A stretch of DNA of 64,000 bases. It comes from Andrena cerasifolii (Eukaryota > Arthropoda > Insecta > Hymenoptera > Andrenidae). Shown in pieces: positions 45,365 through 55,800 of this stretch. The translations under genes were made by a program, and so were the position numbers. Each line of letters starts with the position of its first letter. Position 1 is the stretch's first letter. A model generated the notes under the pieces. That model worked only from the letters and a program-made list of their open reading frames with translations, was not told the origin of the DNA and did not search any database. The stretch spans positions 2,555,433-2,619,432 of the forward strand of contig NC_135120.1 in the NCBI RefSeq assembly GCF_050908995.1. The letters are read 5' to 3'.

Positions 45365-47044
45365 TGTCACGTCCCGGGTGGCGGAGGTTAGGACAATGAC
45401 AATGTGGGGTTGTTGGGAACGTTAGGCACGAAGGCAGGCTTCGTAGCATAAGAGATGATGGGAGTTCGGGCACAAAGGCAAGCTTCGTAGCACAAGGGGT
45501 GATGGGAAGTTTAGGCACAAAGGCAAGCTTCGTAGCACAAGGGGTGATGGGAAGTGTAGGCACAAAGACAAGCTTCGTAGCACAAGTGGTGATAGGAGTT
45601 TAGGCACAAAGGCAAGCTTCGTAGCACAAGGGGTGATGGGAAATTTGGGCACAAAGGCAAGCTTCGTAGCACAAGTGGTGATAGGAGTTTTAGGCACAAA
45701 GGCCAGCTTCGTAGCACAAGGGGTGATAGGAGTTTAGGCACAAAGGCCAGCTTCGTAGCACAAGGCAGCCAGGGAAGGTTTAAGCAATAATCGCGCACCT
45801 TGGTGACACCCGTTAGAGCACAGGCGTGGGTATTTAAAGGCTTGGTAATTGGATTTACCGCTGCATTAATATAAGAAGCAGCTTGTAATATTTCTTTGAA
45901 ATAGAAGTAGCCGTATGGTCGTACAAGACCTATGCGAGAGTAAGCCTTGTAAACACTATAAGAAATTCCGGCGTTCGCGAACCGAGATCAGCTGTTGCAA
46001 CAGCTTATTATGATTTGGAATCTCCGCAACCGAAGGATCACTACAATAATTCGAAGCGTTATTTAGAATAAGAACGTTTATTCAGTTTAAAGCACGAGAA
46101 TATGCCATGCACTGTTAATGCGATAGCGGTAATATTATAATAATGCGTGGGACGTTAAGCATTGGCACAAAACATTTATATAAATGGTAATTGATAGTAA
46201 TATATACATGAACATGAAATATGCGAGTATTAGCAATAGACAAGAATATGAAATGCAATAAGTATTAGCAATGAATAATAATATCTAACAATATGAGTTT
46301 AGCAATAGACAGTAATATGAAAAGCAATAAGCGTTAGGAATGTTAAGATGATATAAAACGATAAGCAATAATAAGAAAAGCATAAGCAATGAAATATAAT
46401 ATAAATGACAATGATATGCAATGTTATAATAAGTAATATTAATTGTTCACAGTTGGCGTCGAAGATAACTTGCTCGATGAGCGAAGTCGCACTGAATTTA
46501 TTATTGTTTTCACAAATGGTCACTTCCTTGGAAGTGTTTCCGTCGAAGAGAGCTACGGCCTCTGGGGCCCTTGTATTTATGCGGAGTTTAGGTATGAGGG
46601 GTGTGCGCGGTATACACCGTGACTCATGCACGAAATATGCGTCGCAATAGGACTTCCGGGGTTTTTATTAGGGGCGTTCGAAACGGGGTACTCAATCCAT
46701 TGGATGGATTTTGGGTGTTTTAATTGGAAAGGGGTGAGAGTGGCTTGTACTTGATGAGTCGTAGAGAGGGGATGAGACGTGGTCTCGATTTAAGAGATTT
46801 TTAGGACGAGGGACTTGTTTGGACTTAAATATGAGGGAGGAGATCGTGCCTCGTAGGGCGACGAGGGGGAGGGGAATTTCGTCGTTGACCATCTCGAGAT
46901 GGGGACCGCTAAGGTACATCGCCTAGATGGTCAGTGGTTCGGGAAAGGGGTAAGAGTTGAAATTCAAGGATTTCGGTAGAGTTGTGGAGTGATTTATAGG
47001 GGCGAATTTATTTTATACCGCGCGAAAAATAGTGCGACGTCACA
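45365..47044. mobile_element. Solo LTR, family A copy 3 (1680 bp)
   Basis: It starts TGTCACGTCCCGGG and ends GCGACGTCACA with an exact 4-bp duplication GAGC (45361-45364, 47045-47048). Sequence is shared with copies 1 and 2 throughout (GTCGTACAAGACC, GACCATCTC.AGATGGGGACCGC). It is 271 bp longer than copy 1, almost exactly the length of the six extra minisatellite units near its start. No internal domain follows. It lies inside the inverted-repeat transposon 38614-47729, just after the transposase stop. Confidence 0.9.
45420..45768. repeat. Minisatellite of eight ~44-bp units inside LTR A3
   Basis: Eight units with the core GGCAAGCTTCGTAGCACAAG, each spaced by a GGTGATGGGAAGTTTAGGCAC-type linker. 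Copy 1 has two units and copy 2 has one. Open frames on the minus strand with repeating LVLRSLPLCLN peptides are artefacts of the array. Confidence 0.92.
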
Positions 47045-47795
47045 GAGCAAATAAGAGAAGAGTTCGAAAATTATGTTAAAAATAAAAAGTTCTAATAAGG
47101 ATAAGTTATATCTAACAGTTCCCTTCTTCTCTATTTCCACCTAATATATTTGCCCCATGTGTAATTAGAGACAAAAGTATATAAATTAACTTACTTTCTT
47201 ACTACGCGTCGCGTATTATTTCCTAATAAATGTTAGAAAAACATTGCTCGTTGTGCAGCTTAAGGTACGTTACAATGGGACCCAAAAGTTCTTCGATTGT
47301 CCCGGAGCACAGTTCCGCAATACAACAATAGTTGAAATTATATGTAAAAAAAATATGGATTATGCTGTTTCATAATTATTTAAACATCCAGTTCAGATTT
47401 CACGTGAAAACCCGAATTTTAGAAAACATTATTCATATTTTGGTTATAACTTTTTTCTAATTGTTTAAACAATTGATAAAACTTTTACGGTTTGATAAAT
47501 CTAATTAAAAGAAGTAACTTTTGTCTTGAAACTTTTTCTCTATCTTTTACGGATTGTGTGTTATAAAATAAAATCGAAAAATAGTCGAATCTTCAGGGGT
47601 TAATTTCACCCCCTTAAAGTGATTTTGGGCAGCAAAAAAAAATTGCGTTGTAATCAGCAGGAAATCCCCTACATATTCACAAAGTTTCAGAATTTTTTGA
47701 ATTTTCGGGTTCGGGAATTCTCTCGTAAGCCACGAATAATAGCACATTTTGGGTTCTACTGCAGAAACTATCACGTTTCGGCGGGTGGTTAGTTT

Positions 47796-48756
47796 AAATC
47801 TCCACAAAATTACCTTTTTTAAAAAAAGGTACAAAAATGCGCGCCAAGTATACGCGCGCGCGAAGACGAACAAAAAAAAACTGTCGTAAATTTATTATGT
47901 GCTATATTTAGCTTTACAAAACTAATGATATACAAAAATTGCGCCAATTATAACAATGGCTATTTGTACAAACAAAAAATGTATTAAATAATATGAAGCA
48001 GATATATTTTTATACAAATAAATATTTTTATTCAAATAAATATTTCAATACGAATAAATATTTTATTCAAAATACTTGGCGCTGCGAAACCAAAAAATGT
48101 TAATTGCTTGGTTAATAAATAAAACAAGACAAGACACCACTGAGACAAGAAAGGAAGTAAAAGATATTAATGCAATTTATACATATTTATTCAGTTTAGC
48201 AACACCAATTCGGGGCACAGCGCCAAGTATTTTGAATAAAATATTTATTCGTATTGAAATAATTATTTGTATTAAAACATATCTGCTTAATATTATTTAA
48301 CACATTTTTTGTTTGTAGTGTTGCGAGCACCGGGTATAGGCCCGTGCATAGCCTGCTGGTGCTCGCAGCTGAAGATAGAAGGAGGTCCGCTCCCTTGAAG
48401 AGGACGATCAGGAGGCCGACCAGAGGACGGTCTTGTACCGAACGCCGTGGCGTTTGGACGTACGGGTCGCACCTTTGTAAACTATTGGTCTGTGTAACAA
48501 TATAGTTCAGTCGTGTGTGTGTCCGTGTCTATTATTCTACTCCTTTGCGTCTGGGTGGCCTGCGATGAAAACGCCCCGGCGCAACAGTATAAATAGCCAT
48601 TATTATAATTGGCGCAATTTTTGTATATCATTAGTTTTGTAAAGCTAAATATAGCACATAATAAATTGACCACATTTTTTTTTCGTCTTCGCGCGCGCGC
48701 ATACTTGGCGCGCATTTTTGTACCTTTTTTTAAAGAAGGTAATTTTGTGGAGATTT
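47796..48756. mobile_element. Inverted-repeat element split by a short solo LTR
   Basis: The ends AAATCTCCACAAAATTACC and GGTAATTTTGTGGAGATTT are perfect inverse copies. The arms run 47796-48085 and about 48215-48756, with CGCGCGCGAAGACGAA, GGCGCAATTTTTGTATATCA and AGTATTTTGAATAAAAT blocks mirrored. The right arm is interrupted at 48319-48586. No coding sequence and no clear target duplication. Confidence 0.8.
48319..48586. mobile_element. Short solo LTR (268 bp)
   Basis: It starts TGTTGCGAGCACC and ends CGGCGCAACA (7-bp inverted tips TGTTGCG/CGCAACA). It interrupts the right arm of 47796-48756 exactly where the left arm is continuous. The flanks GTAG (48315-48318) and GTAT (48587-48590) would be a 4-bp duplication with one change. 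No internal region. Confidence 0.7.
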
Positions 48757-49072
48757 CACACATTTTGTAGTACTAAGTACAGGAGAATATGTAGCCCGCC
48801 ACAGAAGAAGTACAAGTGCCAAATGGCAGCATTCTTTCAACTGTTTCATAGCGTGGTCAGTTTTGTTGACTTATTTATTTACTATCATTTTTTTCTAAGA
48901 ACAAAATATAATGATCTTTAGCACCCCTGGGCCATTGCCTTTTTTAATTTGCACATCATCAGCTTCAATCCAACTACTAGTCATTCTTTCTTCTTTATAC
49001 AACTAACGACTGTGCATGTAAGCTACAACAATTTGAAAGTCTTTGGTAGGCACTTTGCCTACGTGAAGTATC
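48757..49072. other. Unassigned sequence between elements
   Basis: AT-rich with no recognisable frame. It ends at the LTR start of the BEL/Pao element, preceded by GAAGTATC. Confidence 0.45.
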
Positions 49073-49614
49073 TGTTGAATTGCCGTTAAGCTGGCGGGTT
49101 CTAAGGCCGCCCCGCCTGACACTTGCTTTTCCTTCTTTCAAATTAATGAAATAAGGCCGCGTTATGATGACTTACGTTAAGTAAAACTGCACTTTAATTC
49201 GGAATCTATAGTAATTTATTAAAATAACACTATGGTTATGGGTTATGGTGAGTGAAGCAAGAAAAATATAGTGTTGACGGTTCGATGGTCTGTGAGTAAG
49301 TGACTCGGAACTGGAAAATGGATGCGCTGGTCGGTCAGGAAGCGGAAGTAAAAAGTATGGCGGTGTTACCGTCTAACGCTCGCGATTGGTCAAGACATCG
49401 TGAGCTTCCCGCGCGTTTCGCAGAAAACGCGGGAAAGCGTCTTACCCGAAACCGTGGGTTTTTCCCAGGAAGGCCGGAACCGCACGTGACGTCACAGGCT
49501 GACTCGCCCAAGCATAGGTGACAAAAATTGCCTGCGCTTCTCGGCGCGTTCGATTGAGAGGTATAAACCCTCTGTTCAGTGGGTCTCAACCACCTTCTAC
49601 CTTGCGACGCAACA
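49073..49614 (-). mobile_element. 3' LTR of a BEL/Pao retroelement
   Basis: On the + strand it reads TGTTGAATTGCCG ... GCGACGCAACA, obeying TG...CA with 5-bp inverted tips. Immediately to the right is CCGCCCCCCTTGA, the complement of a polypurine tract, which places the element's coding region on the minus strand further right. The LTR contains an AATAAA-like signal on the minus strand near 49155-49220. The 5' LTR is outside the window, so the target duplication cannot be checked. Confidence 0.75.
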
Positions 49615-49954
49615 TGCCGCCCCCCTTGAACGATTCTGTTCAACAATTGGGCGTACGGAGTGACATATACAATACTAGACAAATACAGTATAGCACAATC
49701 ACAAACAATGTCGTAGAATCTTATAATGTGGATCCGCGATAAATCTCGAACTCGAGTGGGTACGACTCGCGCAAAGAAAACTCAAGGTATTTACATTTAT
49801 AGCTAATGGTAGCTTATCGTCATTTAAATTTTCAAACTGTAGACAACGAATAAGCTATTCAAAATGATTATCACTAAAAGGGTACGCTTACATATAGTAC
49901 CGGAGTGCATTAAATTCGTCGTGACAGATATGACATATCGCTAAAGTCCTTTTA

Positions 49955-50085
49955 AGGCTGCCGTTCCAATGGGCGGCTGGCGACTGCGGCTGGCGACTGC
50001 GCTACTAGTGCAAGGGAGAAACAGATACATACTTCTCCCTTTCACTAGTGGCGCAGTCGCCAGCCGCCCATTGGAACGGCCACCT
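49955..50085. mobile_element. 131-bp hairpin MITE with TTA duplications
   Basis: AGGCTGCCGTTCCAATGGGC at the left is mirrored by GCCCATTGGAACGGCCACCT at the right, with GGCGACTGCG and CGCAGTCGCC inside. TTA flanks both sides (49952-49954, 50086-50088), the PIF/Harbinger target length. A short duplicated GGCTGGCGACTGC word makes the left arm slightly longer. It lies in the non-coding 3' end of the BEL/Pao element. Confidence 0.8.
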
Positions 50086-50165
50086 TTAGATTAATTACAA
50101 GCTAAGATATTGATATGTGATAGAACGAAATGATTCTATTACAACTATTTACATTAAGCATGATT

Positions 50166-51145
50166 AGCCGTCGTATTCGATCGGCAACGGAGCAATGCGC
50201 TTCACGCAACGTTTGTATTCGCCGTTTAAAGTTTTTACGGTAACGACGCGAACCACGCCATCGTCACCAGGATGCACAGCCACGATTCTTCCGAGCGGCC
50301 AGGTCATAGATGGTGCGTTGTCCTCCCTCAGAATAACTATGGTGCCTATTGGAATGTCTCGGTTATGCCCTGTATGCCATTTTTTACGAACGGCGTGGTC
50401 TTGTAAATAGTCCTTGTATCATCTTTTCCAAAAGTGTGCTCTCATCTTTTGGATATGCTGCCACGACGAAAGTCTCCCGGATGGTACGTCCGTAAAATCA
50501 TGGTCTGGAATACTTATCAAACTATCGCCAATGAGGAAATGGGCTGGGGTGAGTGCGGTCAAATCATTAGGATCTGAGGATGTAGGAGTTATGGAACGAG
50601 AATTTAAAATCCCTTCTATCTGTGTTACATATGTAAGTAGGGCTTCATATGAGAGCAATGTATCTCCTATCATTCGAGTTAGATGGTGTTTAAATGATTG
50701 AACTGCTGCTTCCCACAGTCCGCCAAAGTGCGGTGCTCAAGGTGGAATGAAATGCCACTTTATGCCTTCGTTGGCTAAGGTTGCTACTGTCTTTTCGTCA
50801 TGGCTCTCTGAATTTAATAAGGCGAACAGTTCCTTAGTTTCTCTGTTCGCGCCTACGAAATTCGTTCCGTTGTCTGAATATATATCAGAACATTGGCCCC
50901 GTCGTGCGAAGAATTGTCATAACGCAGCTAAAAAGGCTTCTATGGTTAAGTCGCCTACTACCTCGATATGTACCACCTTGGTGGCAAAGCAAACAAATAT
51001 TGCGAAATACACCTTAACCTTCCCTCGATTTCGTTGCATTTTCTCCTTGATCCATATTGGACTGCAGAAGTCTACACCCGATTGTAAAAAAGGTCTCGAA
51101 AATGTCACGCGAGGAGCCGGCAGATCTGCGCACTTCTCGATCTCG
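50166..51145 (-). pseudogene. BEL/Pao integrase and C-terminal domain, decayed
   Basis: Reading right to left, the fragment starts near KCADLPAPRVTFSRPFLQSG. It then shows the first catalytic aspartate in SGVDFCSPIWIKEK, the second in IYSDNGTNFVG and the glutamate in GGLWEAAVQSF, so the DDE triad is still visible. After it come NSRSITPTSSDPNDLTALTP, AHFLIGDSLISIPDHDF and the DUF5641-type tail (ILREDNAPSMTWPLGRIVAV, HPGDDGVVRVV), ending at a stop at 50166. At least three in-frame stops (near 50915, 50735 and 50417) disable it. The N-terminal zinc-binding part of the integrase is missing, cut off at the inversion near 51145. Confidence 0.9.
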
Positions 51146-52160
51146 ACGCACTTACGGCTTGATTTAGACGACACCATCAAGACTCTTGGTATATGTTGGC
51201 ATGCAAAACAAGACACGATTATGTACACATTAACAGAATTTCCTCCAATCAACCACGTAACCAAGCGAAACATTTTGTCAATGGTGGCACCCATATTCGA
51301 TCCATTAGGATTACTTGGCCTAATAATTTGACGGGCAAAAATTCTAATGCAGGAGTTATAGAAACTCCAACTCCACTGGGATGAATCCGTACCTCTAGAA
51401 TTACAGACGAGGTGGCACTCGTACTGTGAAGAAATGAATTTGCTACTCTGTTTAAAAATATCACGATATATAGTAATTGGGGGTTACGTAGATATCCAGC
51501 TGCATGGGTTCTACGACGCGAGCGAACGTGCTTATGGGGCGTGTCTATACCTACGTTCCGTCGATGACCGCGGCAAAGTATTAACGCGATTAATTTCGTC
51601 GAAATTACGAGTAGCGCCCCTAAAACTAGTAATGTTACCGCGACTAGAACTTTGCGCAGCACATTTGTTAAGCAACCTATACAAGGCAACTACTCAAGCG
51701 CTGCGAAAATTGAATTTAGAAAGAGTGATGTTTTGGTCTGATTCAACGATCGCATTGCAATGGATCAAGACATCTCCCCATACACTGAAAACTTTTGTAG
51801 CGCTTCGAGTTACTGAAATACAGGCTGCGACAGATACGCACGAATGGCAGCAAGTGCGGTCCGAAGAAAATCCCGCAGCTATGATATCGCGGGGCGTCGC
51901 GGTGCAAGAATGCATACGCAGCGAACTTTGGCAACATGGTCCTTCTTGGTTACAAAAACGCGAAGACCAATGGCCATTTCTACCGTTAGAATCCATACAA
52001 GTTCCCGAAAGTCGGCCTCTTGTCATACTAACAGCGCAGATATCAACACCAGATATCTGGGGGAAGTTTTCCTCTTTCGCGAAACTGAAGCGAGTTATAG
52101 CGTACGTCTTACGATTTCATTTCAATAGCTCGCGCAAGGAAAACCATAGGGGAGCGTTGT
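51146..52160 (+). pseudogene. BEL/Pao reverse transcriptase end and RNase H, inverted block
   Basis: This block lies on the + strand although the flanking BEL/Pao segments are on the minus strand. It starts in the reverse transcriptase/RNase H connection (LDLDDTIKTLGICWHAKQDT, then ILSMVAPIFDPLGLLG). After two in-frame stops (51329 and 51357), it carries RNase H. The catalytic residues are in GFYDASERAYGACLYL (Asp), MLPRLELCAAHLL (Glu) and VMFWSDSTIALQWI (Asp). It ends at LKRVIAYVLRFHFNSS..KEN near 52160. The reading frame is the same before and after the two stops. The piece that should follow RNase H in BEL/Pao is missing, so the inversion was accompanied by a deletion. Confidence 0.9.
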
Positions 52161-52329
52161 TAGCGAGTGATCGTTCGTCTTGTATTCTAAATCTTGAATC
52201 AGCTTTTCATCGTTTGCTGTCCATTGCCGCAATTTAAAACCTCCCTTTTCGCAAAGATTAATCAACTCGACTCTAATAGTGATAAGTTCCTCGAATGTTT
52301 TCGCGCCTGTCACTAAATCGTCTACGTAA
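52122..52329 (-). pseudogene. BEL/Pao reverse transcriptase, YVDD motif segment
   Basis: On the minus strand from 52329 the frame opens with the catalytic YVDD motif followed by LVTGAKTFEEL, then NLCEKGGFKLRQWTANDEKL, which is the expected order in BEL/Pao reverse transcriptase. The N-terminal half of the enzyme is 10.4 kb away (62715 onward), separated by the Harbinger-type insertion. At the lower end it meets the inverted block. The residues that an open frame shows before YVDD (52330-52460) belong to the insertion, not the enzyme. Confidence 0.9.
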
Positions 52330-52499
52330 AGGTTGAGTTTCCTAGCCGCGTCTAGCAGCCGCGGCCGGCGGCGGCGAACATCGACCGCGGCTGGTAGCCC
52401 TTGGCGGCGGCCAAACTTCGGCCGCGCAGCGTCCAAAGCCCCACTTCGGTTCGAGCGCACTTGGAAGGGTCTACGGCCGAGGGTTTATACCTGCTTCAG

Positions 52500-52740
52500 A
52501 AATAAAATAATTTCTTTTTCTTTATCGTTTCGATATGGAAGCGACACCATTGGATTCCTTATGTTTTTCCGATGAAAATCATATGAAATTTCCTGTAAAT
52601 CGGACTATTATTGACGAAGACAACTTGAAACGATATAAATTAATCCTTCATGTGGTCCGAATTACGTCGTTCGTGGTGTCAGTTTCATCGGCGAAACATA
52701 AGGAATCCACTGACGTTGTTTTTGCAAATACCTGATGGGA
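52500..52740. repeat. Dispersed repeat family R4, copy 3
   Basis: ATTCCTTATGTTTTTCCGATGAAAA and its inverse TTTCATCGGCGAAACATAAGGAATCC enclose about 120 bases, as in 25990-26400. It lies near the left end of the Harbinger-type insert. Confidence 0.6.
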
Positions 52741-53440
52741 AATGCGGATATCCTGGACATTTCTGACTTTTTAATGATATTCGAACCCTTTCAAGGGTCG
52801 AAACTCATAATATTCGGTGAGGCACTGCGAGGGTTTGACCTCGTCACGGGGTACCGTGCGGCATCTAAAGAGATGTGTCAAAGGACAGAATCGCCCTGTA
52901 TGTAGTAGTAGAGTAAAATACAACCTGCCATGACATCCAATTAAATAAATTCTACACCAAGAAGGCTCGAAGCTATTATAAAATCAGAACGCAATCCCAC
53001 AAATTATTAAAACATTAAATATTTAGGTAGTTTATTTCCATAGTTTATTGAGCCTTGTTTTACTGTACGAATACTTACTGCACGTCTATTTCTGTACGTT
53101 TATCTGCTTTTATTCATTTTTTTTAAATGTTAAGGGGAATAAAAATTTGTTGATACAAGATCTATTCTACAAACATTTAAGAATATTTATTAATCATCTT
53201 TTTCTCTTAGAATGTAGTACTGACATGGATATACAAATTTTTACTTTAAATTGGTCGCTGTACGAATATTTTTGACACTGACTGTATATAAGTACCGAGG
53301 CCTCCAACGAGTTACGTAAACGACAAACAGGGTGGTCGTTTAGTCGAACCCTATTCCGCCGTACTAGGGACATAAGTCAGCCTGTTCAGTTTTTATTTAC
53401 CAATTAAGAAGTACTATTCACCAAGTCCACCATCAACACG
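52741..53440. other. Unassigned AT-rich sequence within the Harbinger-type insert
   Basis: Short T-rich frames without recognisable product. No relationship to other parts of the window was seen. Confidence 0.45.
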
Positions 53441-54900
53441 CCTCGCGGAAAGACACAAGAAGAAAAGGGGTAGCAGTCCGCTGATTGCGCGTAGTCACGC
53501 CTGCGTCGTCCTCCTTTTAAATTAAAGACGGATCCCTTATCTCTCGAGTGTAACGGTTTCGAGCGTGATGTAACGCTTCTTACAGGATTTCAGGATTGGT
53601 TCGAGTGGCGTGCGATAAAGAATTAAAATTCAAGAACAAGAATTTAACTTAATAGTGTTTATTCAGGAAAACACTTCTGAATTGTACAAACAAACATAAA
53701 TTAACACTTTATAATTTTAAAGGAATTATAATAATTAAATAGGTTGCGACTCTCGGTCGGTACAAAGAAATAAAGTTGATCGTCTTGGGTTGCGACTCTC
53801 GGTCGGTACAAAAGAACGCCCGTTTGATCGATCAATTTGATATATATAACTTAAATGACTAATAATAACGTCTTAGTCGATAGAATGAATTAGATTATGG
53901 ATAGTGACTCTCGGCCAATATAGAAGGATAATAGGTTTATGTAATAGTTTAGGATTTAGGAATTGAATATGTTAAGTTGAGATACGTTTCAAATTGTTCT
54001 CCGTTTCATCAGGGGCAGGTTTGCCACCTGGAGTGATCTCAGTCCCACGTTGCTCAGGAGTAATGTACTAACCTGAGAATAAGAATTAATAACTTTGCTT
54101 CAACTAACTAAGGGGCCTACAAGGCGGCTTCCACGGCCTGAACGTCTCGTCAAACTTAGCGACTATGGCTTTGGTTGGGACGCTCGACAGAACCGAGGGG
54201 CCTACAAAGCGGCTTCCAAAGTTGGAGCATTAATTTCTGTTGGGATCAGCTATAAGCTTTAAATGATCCTTACATTGAATAATTGACTGTTTGAAATAGA
54301 ATTCTTGACTGGCATCGAATGAACCGAATAGAATAGAATGAATGAATTTCTCTGGGCTATCGTGCCCGTATTTATACATGTTCTGGATTTTGGGAGCGCA
54401 CCAATAGGAATGGAGTTCGACTATAACGCGTCAATCATTCTCGACTCGCCCGATCTGTTCTCCAGCCGGTCTACAAATCGACTGGTTAGTGCGCAGGCGC
54501 GCGTGGAACGCTCGATTCTCCCACTCATTGCTATGCATATTTCTCTGCTCTCGATCCTTACTCTCGCCGATCCGCCGATTGACTGAGGATCGCGCATGCG
54601 TTCGATTCTCCCACTCTTTCATCGCACTCGCGTCTCGCGATACTCTGAGCTAATTTTAATATTAATACTAAACACACCTTATAAAAGTAGGATTAATAAG
54701 AATATAATAAAAATATAAGTATTTAAGTGCTTATTAATTGATTTTATTAATGCGAAAAAGAAAGGCGCAGTTTTGGAGGTTTGTTACACGAGTATAAACG
54801 TACCCGCGCTCGAATATCAAAACAGAAGGACCCGCGACGTAATGGGTGCAAGGAAAGGTGGGTCATAGGGAGAAGATTATATTATGACCAATAAAGTGCT
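53441..54900. repeat. Family F repeat copy split by a solo LTR
   Basis: The sequence before 53545 (CCACCATCAACACGCCTCGC, then GACGGATCCCTTATCTCTCGAG) and after 54789 (CGAGTATAAACG, then GAATATCAAAACA and AGATTATATTATGACCAAT) joins to give the same order as the intact copy at 60545-60760. Removing 53549-54788 and one CGAG restores a continuous family F sequence. Confidence 0.8.
53549..54788. mobile_element. Solo LTR, family B (1240 bp)
   Basis: It starts TGTAACGGTTTCGAG and ends GGTTTGTTACA with perfect TGTAAC/GTTACA tips and an exact 4-bp duplication CGAG (53545-53548, 54789-54792). Inside, GTTGCGACTCTCGGTCGGTAC is repeated 44 bp apart at about 53744 and 53788, and GGGGCCTACAA.GCGGCTTCCA is repeated near 54110 and 54197. 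A GTATTTATACATG patch near 54368 could be a TATA element. No internal domain follows, so it is a solo LTR. Confidence 0.85.
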
Positions 54901-55798
54901 TCTCAGTGTCACATTTTGCGTGTGTGTTAGTTACGAGTGTCTGAAATGTCGACGAAGTTACAGTTTTTGTCTGCGGAGGACAAAACATTGATAGAGGATA
55001 TATCAAATTTAATATTGTGTCCTTTATGATTGCGAGGAGCGAAAGAAAGTGTGCGGAGAGAAGTGTAAATTAAATTAAACAGAACAGGTAGAGTATTCTT
55101 CATTATACTTATTGCTTTATTATTGCTAATTACATTTATTTATTCTTTCATCATACATGTATGAGGCACTTAGAACCAACGAGATGCCAGTGACATTTTT
55201 TAAACTTTTCAGTTAAGTGCAGGAAGGGTTAGTTAAATCGTTAAATATAATGTTATAAATAATATAAGTAATTTAACGTTATATCAAAATATCATTTAAA
55301 GGCTAGAAACATTTACAGCTAAGCAAGTAATTGAAAAAAGTTCGTGCCAAAGGTATGCAAGTGATTTATTATCTCATACGCTTCAGTATAAACACCAATT
55401 ACCATTAGTAACGAGAATACGAATATTAGTACGAAGAATTTCCCTGAATCTGTTGAGGGACGATAAACTCAATACAGTTTCAATAATATCTTAAATCAAT
55501 ATTGGTATTCATAACAAACGCATGACGGAGCAGTTATTACAGCGATGCATTGTCGCAAAAATTTAACTTGCATTGTTTCTAATGCATCTCCTCCCAACAA
55601 ATACGTTACGTTACGGCAAAACAGATGCGGCACGTTGCCGCTTACATGTAATTCATAAGATGGATTCTATTATATAGGTACGATAAAAAAGTACCCGGTT
55701 ACAAAACTCGAAATGTACACGAAAGTTCGTGGAAATCAATAAGCAGCGACATAAAATCAGAAAGTATTATACGTACATCAGAACATAATATAAGTATA
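54901..55798. other. Unassigned AT-rich sequence
   Basis: It contains a short frame MSTKLQFLSAEDKTLIEDI (about 54946) that breaks after about 25 codons and could be a relic. Nothing else is recognised. Confidence 0.35.
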
Positions 55799-55800
55799 TA

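Larger units (their letters stand above)
38614..47729 (+). mobile_element. Nested DNA transposon with long terminal inverted repeats
   Basis: About 580-bp inverted repeats lie at 38614-39195 and 47153-47729. Shared words are GCTTACGAGAGAATTC at the outer ends, CAAAATCACTTTAAGG and ACGCGACGCGTAGTAAGAAA near the inner ends. Between them lies a decayed DDE transposase gene (43582-45277). Two later insertions account for most of the length: a fold-back element (39519-43351) and a family A solo LTR (45365-47044). Without those, the element would be about 3.6 kb. That the repeats and the transposase belong together is inferred from position; target duplications were not identified. A short open frame conserved in both repeats (AQNHFKGVKLTPEDST) is broken in one copy and not called. 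Confidence 0.6.

Noticed and set aside
45420..45768. Regular repeats and spacers that could suggest a CRISPR-like array
   Set aside because: The linkers are also repeated rather than unique, the array lies inside an LTR, and the DNA is eukaryotic.
45330..45798. Minus-strand frames with repeated LVLRSLPLCLN peptides
   Set aside because: They are translations of the ~44-bp LTR minisatellite in different frames, not a repeat protein.
50747..51120. + strand continuation of the RNase H frame upstream of 51146
   Set aside because: The minus strand here clearly encodes integrase; the + frame is its shadow, joined by chance to the inverted block.
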